Origin: an uncultured Acidimicrobiaceae bacterium
GTDB taxonomy: Bacteria > Actinomycetota > Acidimicrobiia > Acidimicrobiales > RAAP-2
Direction: 5' to 3'
Length of the DNA: 42,207 nt
Assembly: GCA_937975915.1 (NCBI GenBank)
Contig: CALJTY010000010.1
Span: 1 to 42,207, forward strand
Shown here one piece after another: positions 16,778-23,929 of the stretch. Each line of letters opens with the position of its first letter. Position 1 is the stretch's first letter. A program made the position numbers and the translations under genes. The notes under the pieces were generated by a model. It was not told the DNA's origin. It ran no database searches and was given only the letters and a program-made list of their open reading frames with translations.

Positions 16778-17631
16778 TACTGTCCAATCGTGTGCCACAC
16801 GGTGGAGGTTTCCACAAAGGCACGTAGACGGTGAATTGAATTCTTTTGAATTTTCTTCCCTGGGCGAAGAACTCGCTTGATTGAACCTGCTGCCAGAAAT
16901 GCCAACTCATCAGCAAGAGCCTCATCGGCCCCTTCTAAATCGAGGCCGTCAATGTCCTCATGGGAGCTGAGCCCGGGAGCAAGCTCACTCGTCAGTCCAG
17001 TAACGATGTTGAGCACTCCTGCTGGGAAGTCAGACGTTTCAGTCATTTCACCCAGGAGCACTGCAGGTACTGGTCGCTTCTCACTCGCCAGAGCAATTAC
17101 CGAGTTGCCAGCAGCGATGGGAGCAATCACACACTCCACGAAACCTTCTAATGAAGAATCCTGAGGAGCAATTACCCCAATGACGCCGGTTGGCTTTGGA
17201 ACAGAGAAGTTATAGAACGGACCAGCAACTGGATTCGATCCGCCAAGTACTTGAGAGATCTTGTCAGTCCACCCGGCGTACCAAACAATTCTGTCAATTG
17301 ACTTTGCAACTGTTGCTTTTGCTACGTCGCTCTTTACGCCTTCACTCAGCTTTACAAATTCAACGAGCTCATCGCTACGTGACTCTGCCATCTCGGCAAG
17401 ACGGTAGATAACTTGTCCGCGGTTATAGGCACTTGCTGACCACCACTTTGACTGCGCTGCACGTGCGCCAACGACTGCATCACGCACATCTTTTCGTGAT
17501 CCTTGTGCCGCATTAGCGAGGAACTCACCCTTGGCACTCATAACTTCGTAACTGCGACCTGACTCAGAACGTGGAAACGCACCATTGATCAGGAGCTTGT
17601 AGGTCTTTCTAACTTCTAGGCGATCAGACAT
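16777..17631 (-). CDS. Half-length aldehyde dehydrogenase-like protein lacking the catalytic domain
   Basis: This 284-residue protein aligns with the N-terminal coenzyme-binding half of aldehyde dehydrogenases (KLLINGAFPRS through SIKRVLRPGKK) and stops just before the catalytic domain, so it has no catalytic Cys or active-site Glu. Coenzyme-site motifs are also altered: the family PWN is PQD at 156-158, the Lys of KPAE is Leu 181, and the GSTxxG loop is replaced by acidic LEGADEALA. No remnant of the missing half is present; the stop is directly followed by punA (TAATG). Its start overlaps the full-length gene by 8 bp. The frame is clean over its whole length, so I read it as a maintained pseudoenzyme or partner subunit, not a decaying copy. 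Function unknown. Confidence 0.85.
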   Translation of the reverse strand: MSDRLEVRKTYKLLINGAFPRSESGRSYEVMSAKGEFLANAAQGSRKDVRDAVVGARAAQSKWWSASAYNRGQVIYRLAEMAESRSDELVEFVKLSEGVKSDVAKATVAKSIDRIVWYAGWTDKISQVLGGSNPVAGPFYNFSVPKPTGVIGVIAPQDSSLEGFVECVIAPIAAGNSVIALASEKRPVPAVLLGEMTETSDFPAGVLNIVTGLTSELAPGLSSHEDIDGLDLEGADEALADELAFLAAGSIKRVLRPGKKIQKNSIHRLRAFVETSTVWHTIGQ

Positions 17632-19090
17632 TGAGGTATGCCTCCAGTCCGTGCTTTCCACCTTCGCGGCCAAATCCCGATTCGCGAGTTCCACCAAATG
17701 GACTCGTCGGGTCAAACTTGTTGTACGTATTGGCCCAAACAACTCCAGCACGTAGTCGTTCCGCTGTCCACAGAGTTCGACTTCCCTTTTCGCTCCAGAC
17801 GCCACAGGCAAGCCCGTAATTCGTGTTGTTTGCCTTAGTGATGGCTTCTTCTGGAGTCCTGAAGGTCAGAACTGAAAGAACAGGACCAAAAATTTCTTCT
17901 CGAGCAATGCGGTGTGACTGTGAGACGTCTGCAAAGACTGTTGGCGCGAACCAGAATCCCTTCTTCGGCAGTTCGCACGAACTCGTGTAACGAGTTGCGC
18001 CTTCTTGTTCGCCGTAGGCCACGAGCTCGTTAATACGTTTCAGCTGCTCTAATGAGTTGATGGCACCAATGTCAGTGTTCTTATCCATTGGGTCACCAAC
18101 ACGTAATTGCTCAACTCTGCGAACTAATCGTCGAAGCACATCATCAGCAATTGATTCTTGAACAAGGAGTCTGGACCCAGCGCAGCAAACATGCCCTTGG
18201 TTAAAGAAGATTCCATCAATAATGCCTTCAATCATTTCGTCAATCGGAGCATCTTCATAAACAATGTTCGCACCCTTGCCACCAAGCTCCAATGTAAGAC
18301 GCTTGTGGCTAGTTGCAACTCGCTGTTGAATAAGTCGACCAACGCCAGTTGATCCAGTGAACGCAATCTTGTCGACGCCCGGGTGATCAACGAGCGCAGA
18401 GCCTGTTGCTCCATCTCCAGTGACAATGTTGACAACTCCGTCAGGTAGCCCAGCTTGCTGAATGATTTCAGCAAGGATCAAGGCGCTTAGTGGCGTAGTT
18501 TCTGCGGGCTTTAGAACACAGGTATTGCCAGCCGCGAGTGCTGGTGCGAGCTTCCAGGCAGCCATCATTAGCGGGAAGTTCCAAGGAATAATTTGGCCCG
18601 CAACGCCAATTGGCTTCGGCGAGTTGCCAAAACCTGCGTGTTCTAGCTTGTCGGCCCATCCGGCGTAATAGAAGAAATGTGCCGCCGCCAGTGGAATATC
18701 AACATCGCGAGATTCTCGTATTGGTTTTCCGTTGTCGAGCGTTTCAACAACTGCAAGTTCGCGTGAACGTTCTTGGATGATTCGAGCAATGCGATACAGA
18801 TACTTTGCGCGCTCTGCACCAGTTGTCTTCGACCAAACGTTGTCATATGCCTTGCGCGCTGCCTTGACGGCCTTATCTACGTCAGAAGCACTCCCCTGGC
18901 TAATTGTGGCCAGTTGATTTTCCGTGGCTGGATTTATTGTTTCGAATTGCTCATGCTTGGAAGGGTCGGTGAACTTTCCATTGATGAATAACCCGTAGCT
19001 CGACTTCAACTTTGCAATTGCAGCAGATTCTGGCGCTGGGTCATATTGCAATGAACCAAGTTTTGAATTCGGAAGGTTGTTTTCTGTCAT
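17624..19090 (-). CDS. Aldehyde dehydrogenase (full length), deoxyribose catabolism cluster
   Basis: This 488-residue NAD(P)-dependent aldehyde dehydrogenase is complete: PWNFP at 170, KPAETTP at 194, GSTGVG at 246, LELGGK with the base Glu at 268, GHVCCAGSR with the nucleophilic Cys at 302, and EIFGPV. It lies one base after deoC, whose products are acetaldehyde and glyceraldehyde-3-phosphate, so oxidising acetaldehyde to acetate is the likely role; this is inferred from context. I use the ATG at 19090, with GGAG in the deoC end as ribosome binding site, rather than an ATG 21 nt upstream inside deoC. It overlaps the following half-length homologue by 8 bp. Confidence 0.92.
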   Translation of the reverse strand: MTENNLPNSKLGSLQYDPAPESAAIAKLKSSYGLFINGKFTDPSKHEQFETINPATENQLATISQGSASDVDKAVKAARKAYDNVWSKTTGAERAKYLYRIARIIQERSRELAVVETLDNGKPIRESRDVDIPLAAAHFFYYAGWADKLEHAGFGNSPKPIGVAGQIIPWNFPLMMAAWKLAPALAAGNTCVLKPAETTPLSALILAEIIQQAGLPDGVVNIVTGDGATGSALVDHPGVDKIAFTGSTGVGRLIQQRVATSHKRLTLELGGKGANIVYEDAPIDEMIEGIIDGIFFNQGHVCCAGSRLLVQESIADDVLRRLVRRVEQLRVGDPMDKNTDIGAINSLEQLKRINELVAYGEQEGATRYTSSCELPKKGFWFAPTVFADVSQSHRIAREEIFGPVLSVLTFRTPEEAITKANNTNYGLACGVWSEKGSRTLWTAERLRAGVVWANTYNKFDPTSPFGGTRESGFGREGGKHGLEAYLNV

Positions 19091-19091
19091 G

Positions 19092-20084
19092 TCAATCTCC
19101 ACTGAATTCATCGGGACGAATGTACGTCCCGCGTTGCTGCTTAAGTCGTTGCATTAATAAATCATTTAGTAGTGACGACGCGCCAAAACGGAAAAGGTCT
19201 GGGGTCATCCAAGTTGACCCTACGGTTTCATTGACTAGAACGAGATAGCGAATGGCATCTTTGGAAGTTCTAATCCCACCAGCTACTTTGACACCGACGA
19301 TTTGGCCAGTAGCTTCTGCAAAATCTCTTACGGCTTCAAGCATTACAAGTGCAACGGGCTGAGTGGCAGCAACGGGGACTTTGCCAGTGGAAGTCTTAAT
19401 AAAGTCAGCACCAGCGAGCATCGCAATCCAGCTTGCTTTGCGAACATTGTCATACGTGACTAGTTCACCAGTTTCAAGAATTACCTTTAGATGCGCCTTG
19501 CCGCAAACTTGCTTTACTGCAACGATCTCTTCATACACCTGACCAATGCGTCCTGACAAGAAGGCGCCTCGGTCAATCACCATGTCAATTTCATCTGCGC
19601 CGTTTGCTACCGCTTCACGAACATCCATGAGCTTCACCATCAGTGATGCTCGACCAGAAGGGAAAGCCGTCGCTACAGCAGCTACTGCGACTGGCGAACC
19701 TTTTAAAACCGAGCGAGCATGAGCGACTAAATCTGGATAAACGCAGACCGCTGCGACCGATGGAACTGACAGATCCATTGGACTTGGACGCATTGCTTTG
19801 GTGCAGAGCGAAGTGACTTTTCCAGGTGTGTCGGCACCTTCCAAAGTTGTTAGGTCAACCATAGAAATTGCCAAGTCGAGTGCGGCCATCTTGGTTGACT
19901 TCTTAATTGAGCGTGTAGCTAATTTGGCAACTCGAGCTTCAGCACCAACCGAATCAACACCGGAGAGAGTTGCCAAAATTGAACGAAGTTCAGTCTCAGA
20001 CTCAATACGTGGCACCTGGCTTGAGGTTTGAATTACCACCGAGTGATCTTCTGGGGTAACGAGGCGAAGTGGTGCAGTACTCAC
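19092..20084 (-). CDS. deoC: Deoxyribose-phosphate aldolase
   Basis: This class I aldolase cleaves 2-deoxyribose-5-phosphate to acetaldehyde and glyceraldehyde-3-phosphate. Visible features are DLAISMIDLTTLEGADTPGKV-like N-terminal sequence, CVYPDLV, VATAFPSG, EIDMVIDRG, the Schiff-base Lys in GADFIKTSTGK and GVKVAGGIRT. It is the longer type (about 320-340 residues) found in actinobacteria and animals. I prefer the GTG at 20084 (330 residues) because a -10-like TAGCGT lies 7 nt upstream; a TTG at 20120 would give 342 residues. It heads deoC-ALDH-half ALDH-punA-phosphomutase on the minus strand. Confidence 0.92.
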   Translation of the reverse strand: MSTAPLRLVTPEDHSVVIQTSSQVPRIESETELRSILATLSGVDSVGAEARVAKLATRSIKKSTKMAALDLAISMVDLTTLEGADTPGKVTSLCTKAMRPSPMDLSVPSVAAVCVYPDLVAHARSVLKGSPVAVAAVATAFPSGRASLMVKLMDVREAVANGADEIDMVIDRGAFLSGRIGQVYEEIVAVKQVCGKAHLKVILETGELVTYDNVRKASWIAMLAGADFIKTSTGKVPVAATQPVALVMLEAVRDFAEATGQIVGVKVAGGIRTSKDAIRYLVLVNETVGSTWMTPDLFRFGASSLLNDLLMQRLKQQRGTYIRPDEFSGD

Positions 20085-20091
20085 ACTGATA

Positions 20092-20097
20092 ACGCTA
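20092..20097 (-). promoter_or_regulatory. -10 element of deoC (leaderless)
   Basis: TAGCGT lies 7 nt before the GTG at 20084 on the minus strand, the same hexamer and spacing as at the acetyltransferase start (31205). There is no Shine-Dalgarno. Confidence 0.4.
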
Positions 20098-20132
20098 CCA
20101 ATGACCAGCCTTTTGGCCAAATGCAGGCCTTT

Positions 20133-20693
20133 TTAGTACTTAGGCAATTCACCAGCGGCTGAGCGAGCACTCAGCGATGGTGCGCCAGCGTCTTTGTCAC
20201 TGAGGACTGGATCGCCAGTCAAACGCCACTGAATGTTCAGTTCTGCGTCCATGGGGTTAATTTCGAGCTCTACGGCTGCATTGAAAGGCGACGAAAGAAG
20301 ATACGTCAACGTCGCGTTCTCGCTCGTAACGCAAAAGCCGTGCGCCACACCTGCAGGGAGATAGACCGACTTGCCCAAGTTGGCACCAAGAGTGATGACT
20401 TCAACTTTTCCGTATGACGGTGAACCAACGCGAATGTCAACAAGCACGTCATCGAGTTCGCCGTGAACACACGTAACAACCTTGGCCTGGCCTTCTGGGG
20501 CTAACGAGTAGTGAAGTCCACGAACAACATTGCGCTCAGAGAAAGAAAGGTTTGCTTGCTTCGCATGGAAGTTGAGTTCTTCGATTTCAAAATCAGGCAA
20601 CTTGAACCACTCACGAAAGTAACCGCGATCATCACCATGCACTGGAGACTCGAGTTCGTAGGCACCCTTAATAGAGAGTTCTCGTAGCTTCAT
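20133..20693 (-). CDS. rmlC: dTDP-4-dehydrorhamnose 3,5-epimerase-like protein
   Basis: This 186-residue cupin epimerase is of the RmlC family, acting on dTDP-4-keto-6-deoxyglucose. It retains GDDRGYFREWF, VRGLHY with the catalytic His at 61, KVVTCVHGELDDVLVDIR and VYLPAGVAHGF. At the position of the family's catalytic Tyr (normally S-x-x-YNP) it has SSPFNA, that is Phe 137, so activity or specificity may differ. The ATG shares one base with the rmlB stop (TAATG). An upstream frame extension inside rmlB was rejected. deoC follows on the same strand 48 bp later. Confidence 0.87.
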   Translation of the reverse strand: MKLRELSIKGAYELESPVHGDDRGYFREWFKLPDFEIEELNFHAKQANLSFSERNVVRGLHYSLAPEGQAKVVTCVHGELDDVLVDIRVGSPSYGKVEVITLGANLGKSVYLPAGVAHGFCVTSENATLTYLLSSPFNAAVELEINPMDAELNIQWRLTGDPVLSDKDAGAPSLSARSAAGELPKY

Positions 20694-21667
20694 TACGCCT
20701 GGTCCTTGATTGGACGCCACCAAGACTCATTATCGATGTACCACTGAACAGTTGAAGCAAGTCCTTCTTCGAAATCAACTTGCGGTGTGTAACCGAGTTC
20801 GTTTTGTATTTTTGACCAGTTCACTGAGTAACGACGGTCATGGCCCAATCGGTCGCTTACTGGTTCAATCATTGAACTGTCATGGCCACAAAGCTCTAAC
20901 AGTTTCCAGGTGAGCTCTTTATTAGTGAGTTCAGTGCCACCACCAATGTTGTAAATCTCGCCTTCACGTCCATCTTCAAGGACACGAAGAATTCCACGAC
21001 AGTGATCATCGACATGAAGCCAGTCGCGAACGTTGAGCCCGTCTCCGTAGAGAGGAACTTTCTTTCCATCAATCAAGTTGCTGACAAAGAGCGGAATTAC
21101 TTTTTCTGGGTACTGACGAGGTCCGTAGTTATTAGAGCAGCGAGTCACCATTACTGGAAGATCAAATGTTCTGTGATAAGCCAGTGCAGCTAAATCAGAT
21201 CCGGCTTTAGAAGATGAGTAGGGAGAATTTGGCTCCAAGATGTGTTCTTCGCTCCATGTCCCTTCAGGGATGGATCCGTACACCTCATCTGTTGAAACAT
21301 GCACAAAGCGCTCAACGCCTCCAGCACGAGAACTCTCTAAGAGTTGTTGGGTGCCCAGAACATTTGTTTCGAAAAATGCCTTGGCTCCAGTAATTGAGCG
21401 ATCCACATGGCTTTCTGCAGCGAAGTGAACAACCGAGTGTGTGCCAGATAAAACCTCGTTGGCAAGGGCAGAGTCATTGATAGATCCGTGAACAAAACTG
21501 ACACGAGAATCCTTCAGAACGTCAGACATGTTCTCTCGGCGCCCCGAATAGGTCAATGCATCAAAAAGAACAATTTCTTTGTAACCCAATTCGTCAGCTT
21601 TTTCGAGCAACATCTCAGAGAAACGAGAACCGATGAAGCCAGCTGCTCCAGTGATTACAACGCGCAT
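20693..21667 (-). CDS. rmlB: dTDP-glucose 4,6-dehydratase
   Basis: This 324-residue extended short-chain dehydrogenase converts dTDP-glucose to dTDP-4-keto-6-deoxyglucose. It shows the NAD-binding TGAAGFIGS at residue 7, AAESHVDRSI, STDEVYG with the catalytic Asp-Glu pair, YSSSKAGSD with the Tyr and Lys, and NNYGPRQYPEKVIPLF. The length is normal. A short AGG before the ATG could be a weak Shine-Dalgarno. It is coupled to rmlC by TAATG and divergent from rmlA, with 50 bp between starts. Confidence 0.94.
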   Translation of the reverse strand: MRVVITGAAGFIGSRFSEMLLEKADELGYKEIVLFDALTYSGRRENMSDVLKDSRVSFVHGSINDSALANEVLSGTHSVVHFAAESHVDRSITGAKAFFETNVLGTQQLLESSRAGGVERFVHVSTDEVYGSIPEGTWSEEHILEPNSPYSSSKAGSDLAALAYHRTFDLPVMVTRCSNNYGPRQYPEKVIPLFVSNLIDGKKVPLYGDGLNVRDWLHVDDHCRGILRVLEDGREGEIYNIGGGTELTNKELTWKLLELCGHDSSMIEPVSDRLGHDRRYSVNWSKIQNELGYTPQVDFEEGLASTVQWYIDNESWWRPIKDQA

Positions 21668-21705
21668 AGAGATACCTGGCCTTTAGAAAGGGGTTCGTTC
21701 ACTTC

Positions 21706-21712
21706 TATACTA
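21706..21712. promoter_or_regulatory. Overlapping divergent -10 elements of rmlA and rmlB
   Basis: TATACT (21706-21711, plus) lies 6 nt before the rmlA GTG. The minus-strand reading of 21712-21707 is TAGTAT, a -10 for rmlB that would leave a leader of about 35-40 nt. The hexamers share five bases, so one near-palindromic element may serve both directions. Confidence 0.5.
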
Positions 21713-21717
21713 ATGGA

Positions 21718-22500
21718 GTGAAGGGAATCATTCTTGCTGGTGGTAGTGGCACTCGATTGCACCCCATTACGCGTGCCGTATCGAAGCAGTTGCTTCCGAT
21801 TTATGACAAGCCAATGGTGTACTACCCGCTCAGCACATTGATGCTCGCAGGGCTTCGCGAAATTCTGATTATCACCACCCCGCATGATCAACCTGGATTT
21901 ATTCGTTTGCTTGGAGATGGTTCACAGTTTGGACTGCAGATCTCGTACGTGATTCAAGAGAAGCCCGATGGTCTCGCGCAAGCGCTCATCCTTGGCGAAG
22001 AATTCCTAGATGGTGAAAAATGTGCACTCATCCTTGGTGACAATCTTTTCTACGGTCCCGGTCTTGGAACACACCTTCGACAAAATAATGAAGTCAAGGG
22101 TGCACTAATTTTCGCGTACCAAGTAGTTGATCCAACTGCATACGGCGTTGTCGAATTCGACAGTAACGGAAAAGTCGTTTCCATCGAAGAGAAGCCTGCG
22201 AATCCGAAAAGTAACTACGTCGTTCCAGGTATTTATTTCTACGATGAGCGAGCTCCTGAAATTGCAAAGACACTTGAGCCAAGTGCTCGTGGTGAATTGG
22301 AAATCACAGCACTCAATAACGCATACCTTGAGATGGGTGAGCTCAGCGTGGAAGTTCTCTCCAGAGCGACGACGTGGCTCGATACCGGAACGTACGAATC
22401 GCTCTACGAAGCTGGTGGGCTAATTCGCACCTTGCAACACCGGACCGGACTACGCATTGGAGATGTCGAGCAAATTGCTCAGGACCAGGGCTGGATCTAA
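21718..22500 (+). CDS. rmlA: Glucose-1-phosphate thymidylyltransferase
   Basis: This 260-residue nucleotidyltransferase makes dTDP-glucose from dTTP and glucose-1-phosphate. It has the signature LAGGSGTRLHPITRAVSKQLLPIYDKPM at the N-terminus, QEKPDGLAQA, LGDNLFYG, EEKPANPKSNYVVPG and TWLDTGTYESL. It is about 30 residues shorter at the C-terminus than E. coli RmlA. The start is a GTG with a near-consensus -10 TATACT exactly 6 nt upstream and no Shine-Dalgarno, so the mRNA is probably leaderless. The nearby ATG at 21713 is out of frame. Confidence 0.93.
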   Translation: MKGIILAGGSGTRLHPITRAVSKQLLPIYDKPMVYYPLSTLMLAGLREILIITTPHDQPGFIRLLGDGSQFGLQISYVIQEKPDGLAQALILGEEFLDGEKCALILGDNLFYGPGLGTHLRQNNEVKGALIFAYQVVDPTAYGVVEFDSNGKVVSIEEKPANPKSNYVVPGIYFYDERAPEIAKTLEPSARGELEITALNNAYLEMGELSVEVLSRATTWLDTGTYESLYEAGGLIRTLQHRTGLRIGDVEQIAQDQGWI

Positions 22501-22574
22501 GCACTAACTAGCGAAATCTCAATGTTTTACGTCGTATGTCCTAAAGTGTCTTTAATCGTTTAGAAGGAGTGTTT

Positions 22575-23174
22575 ATGTCAACCGCCTCAATCGCACTGAA
22601 GCAACCTCGAGTACTCGCAGATGTTTTGCCAAAGTCGCTCACTACTGACATCGCCCTCGTAGTTGGTGCAGCCGCCCTAGTGGGCATCTTGGCCCAGATT
22701 TCTATTCCCTTGGGATTCACACCAGTACCGATAACAGGCCAGACCTTCGGAGTTCTACTTGCAGGTTCAGTCCTTGGATGGCGCCGTGCGTCTTTGTCAA
22801 TGAGCTTTTATGTTCTCGCTGGAATCGCCGGCGTTCCATGGTTCGCACAGCACGCACACGGGATTTCATTCCCAACATTTGGCTACCTTGTTGGCTTCGT
22901 GTTCGCAGGCGCACTTCTTGGTGCACTGGCTTCACGTGGCAATGACCGCAACGTGGTTCGAGCTGCAATTTCAATGTTGCTGGCAGAAGCAGTGATCTAC
23001 ATTTTTGGTGTTACTTGGCTCGCTCATGACATTCATGTTTCATTCGCAACTGCACTCAACCTAGGAATGAAGCCATTCATTTGGGGCGACATTATCAAGG
23101 CAGGAATTGCTGGACTTGCAATCCCAGCTGTGTGGCGCTTCGTAGATAAAGCTGACAAATCTAAGTCTGAGTAA
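22575..23174 (+). CDS. bioY: Biotin transporter substrate-specificity component BioY
   Basis: This 199-residue integral membrane S-component of an energy-coupling factor transporter has about six hydrophobic helices. The family blocks are PLGFTPVPITGQTFGVLLAGSVLGWRRASLSM near the N-terminus, GIAGVPWFA and PTFGYLVGFVFAGALLG. It captures biotin and either works alone or uses EcfA/EcfT subunits, which are not in this window. The ATG at 22575 is set by a perfect AAGGAG 7 nt upstream; a GTG two codons earlier is less likely. A bidirectional terminator follows. Confidence 0.92.
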   Translation: MSTASIALKQPRVLADVLPKSLTTDIALVVGAAALVGILAQISIPLGFTPVPITGQTFGVLLAGSVLGWRRASLSMSFYVLAGIAGVPWFAQHAHGISFPTFGYLVGFVFAGALLGALASRGNDRNVVRAAISMLLAEAVIYIFGVTWLAHDIHVSFATALNLGMKPFIWGDIIKAGIAGLAIPAVWRFVDKADKSKSE

Positions 23175-23190
23175 ATCTAAAGCAGTAGTA

Positions 23191-23220
23191 AAAAACGCCA
23201 GCTATAAAGCTGGCGTTTTT
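23191..23220. terminator. Bidirectional intrinsic terminator between bioY and the hydratase gene
   Basis: A perfect 13-bp stem (23191-23203 and 23208-23220) with an ATAA loop carries an A-run on one side and a T-run on the other, so it works for both convergent genes. The stop codon and last codons of the hydratase lie inside the stem. Confidence 0.92.
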
Positions 23221-23885
23221 TTATTTGTAGCGAAACCAATGAATTCTGCTGTCGGACCGTGGACGGTGTTCTTCTGCCACCCCATTGCCTTTCGGTCAAG
23301 TGTCGTGTGGGCCTGAGCAATGGCAATTGCGTGTGAGAGCACTTCACCCTCACCCTTCACTGATTCAACAATCCCTGCTGCGAGAGCTTCAGGGCCTGAG
23401 TACTTACGAGCGGCGACACCTGCGTCAACTGCCGTTGCGCGCGGAAGACGGTTCAGAAGAATTGAATACAGCTGATCACCGAGCGGCATTCCAATTGCGG
23501 TCTCGTTCATGCACCAGAAGCCGCGGTCTTCACGCATCACACGCTGATCAAAGGCGCAAGAAATAAGTGCACCACCTGCATAGGTGTGTCCATTCAGTGC
23601 TGCAACTGTGTATGCCGGAAAAACAAGGATTCGGCCAATAGTGCGCTGCAGCTCTTGAACTGTTGCAGAGAGCTCGGTTGGGTTGTTTCCAAATCTTGCG
23701 AGGTCAAGCCCATTGCAAAAGAATTTGCCAGTGCCTGTAAGAACAATCGCTAGCGGGCCTTCTTCTTTTTCTAGGTCATCAAAGATCTGGTTGATTCGTG
23801 CAAGAGAGTCGAAGTTGATTCGGTTCTCTCCTTCGTTCCAAGTGATCACCGCTACTGCATCGTGTTTTGTAACTGAAATGTCCAT
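23202..23885 (-). CDS. Enoyl-CoA hydratase/isomerase family protein
   Basis: This 227-residue crotonase-fold protein is shorter than classical hydratases (about 255-260). It has the oxyanion-hole segments GTGKFFCNGLDLARFG and NGHTYAGGALISCAFDQRVM, followed by MNETAIGMPL. The short length and the MNETAIGM region resemble delta3-delta2-enoyl-CoA isomerases more than hydratases, so isomerising unsaturated fatty acyl-CoAs is a reasonable guess. A TATGCT lies exactly 6 nt before the ATG, suggesting a leaderless mRNA. The final codons fall in the terminator shared with bioY. Confidence 0.82.
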   Translation of the reverse strand: MDISVTKHDAVAVITWNEGENRINFDSLARINQIFDDLEKEEGPLAIVLTGTGKFFCNGLDLARFGNNPTELSATVQELQRTIGRILVFPAYTVAALNGHTYAGGALISCAFDQRVMREDRGFWCMNETAIGMPLGDQLYSILLNRLPRATAVDAGVAARKYSGPEALAAGIVESVKGEGEVLSHAIAIAQAHTTLDRKAMGWQKNTVHGPTAEFIGFATNKKTPAL

Positions 23886-23891
23886 TTGCCG

Positions 23892-23897
23892 AGCATA
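23892..23897 (-). promoter_or_regulatory. -10 element of the hydratase/isomerase gene (leaderless)
   Basis: TATGCT lies 6 nt before the ATG at 23885. No Shine-Dalgarno is present. It points away from the -10 of the divergent aminopeptidase gene 20 bp further on. Confidence 0.55.
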
Positions 23898-23917
23898 CGA
23901 CGAAGCGCCGCGCGAGG

Positions 23918-23923
23918 TAAGTT
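23918..23923 (+). promoter_or_regulatory. -10 element of the Xaa-Pro aminopeptidase gene (leaderless)
   Basis: TAAGTT lies 6 nt before the ATG at 23930. There is no Shine-Dalgarno. Confidence 0.5.
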
Positions 23924-23929
23924 GGTTTT

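Noticed and set aside
17632..17811. 60-codon upstream extension of the half aldehyde dehydrogenase
   Set aside because: It lies inside the conserved 3' end of the full-length ALDH and does not look like ALDH sequence; the 8-bp overlap start fits the family.
22501..22574. Biotin-responsive element upstream of bioY
   Set aside because: No palindrome convincing enough for a BirA/BioQ/BioR operator could be seen in the 74-bp leader.
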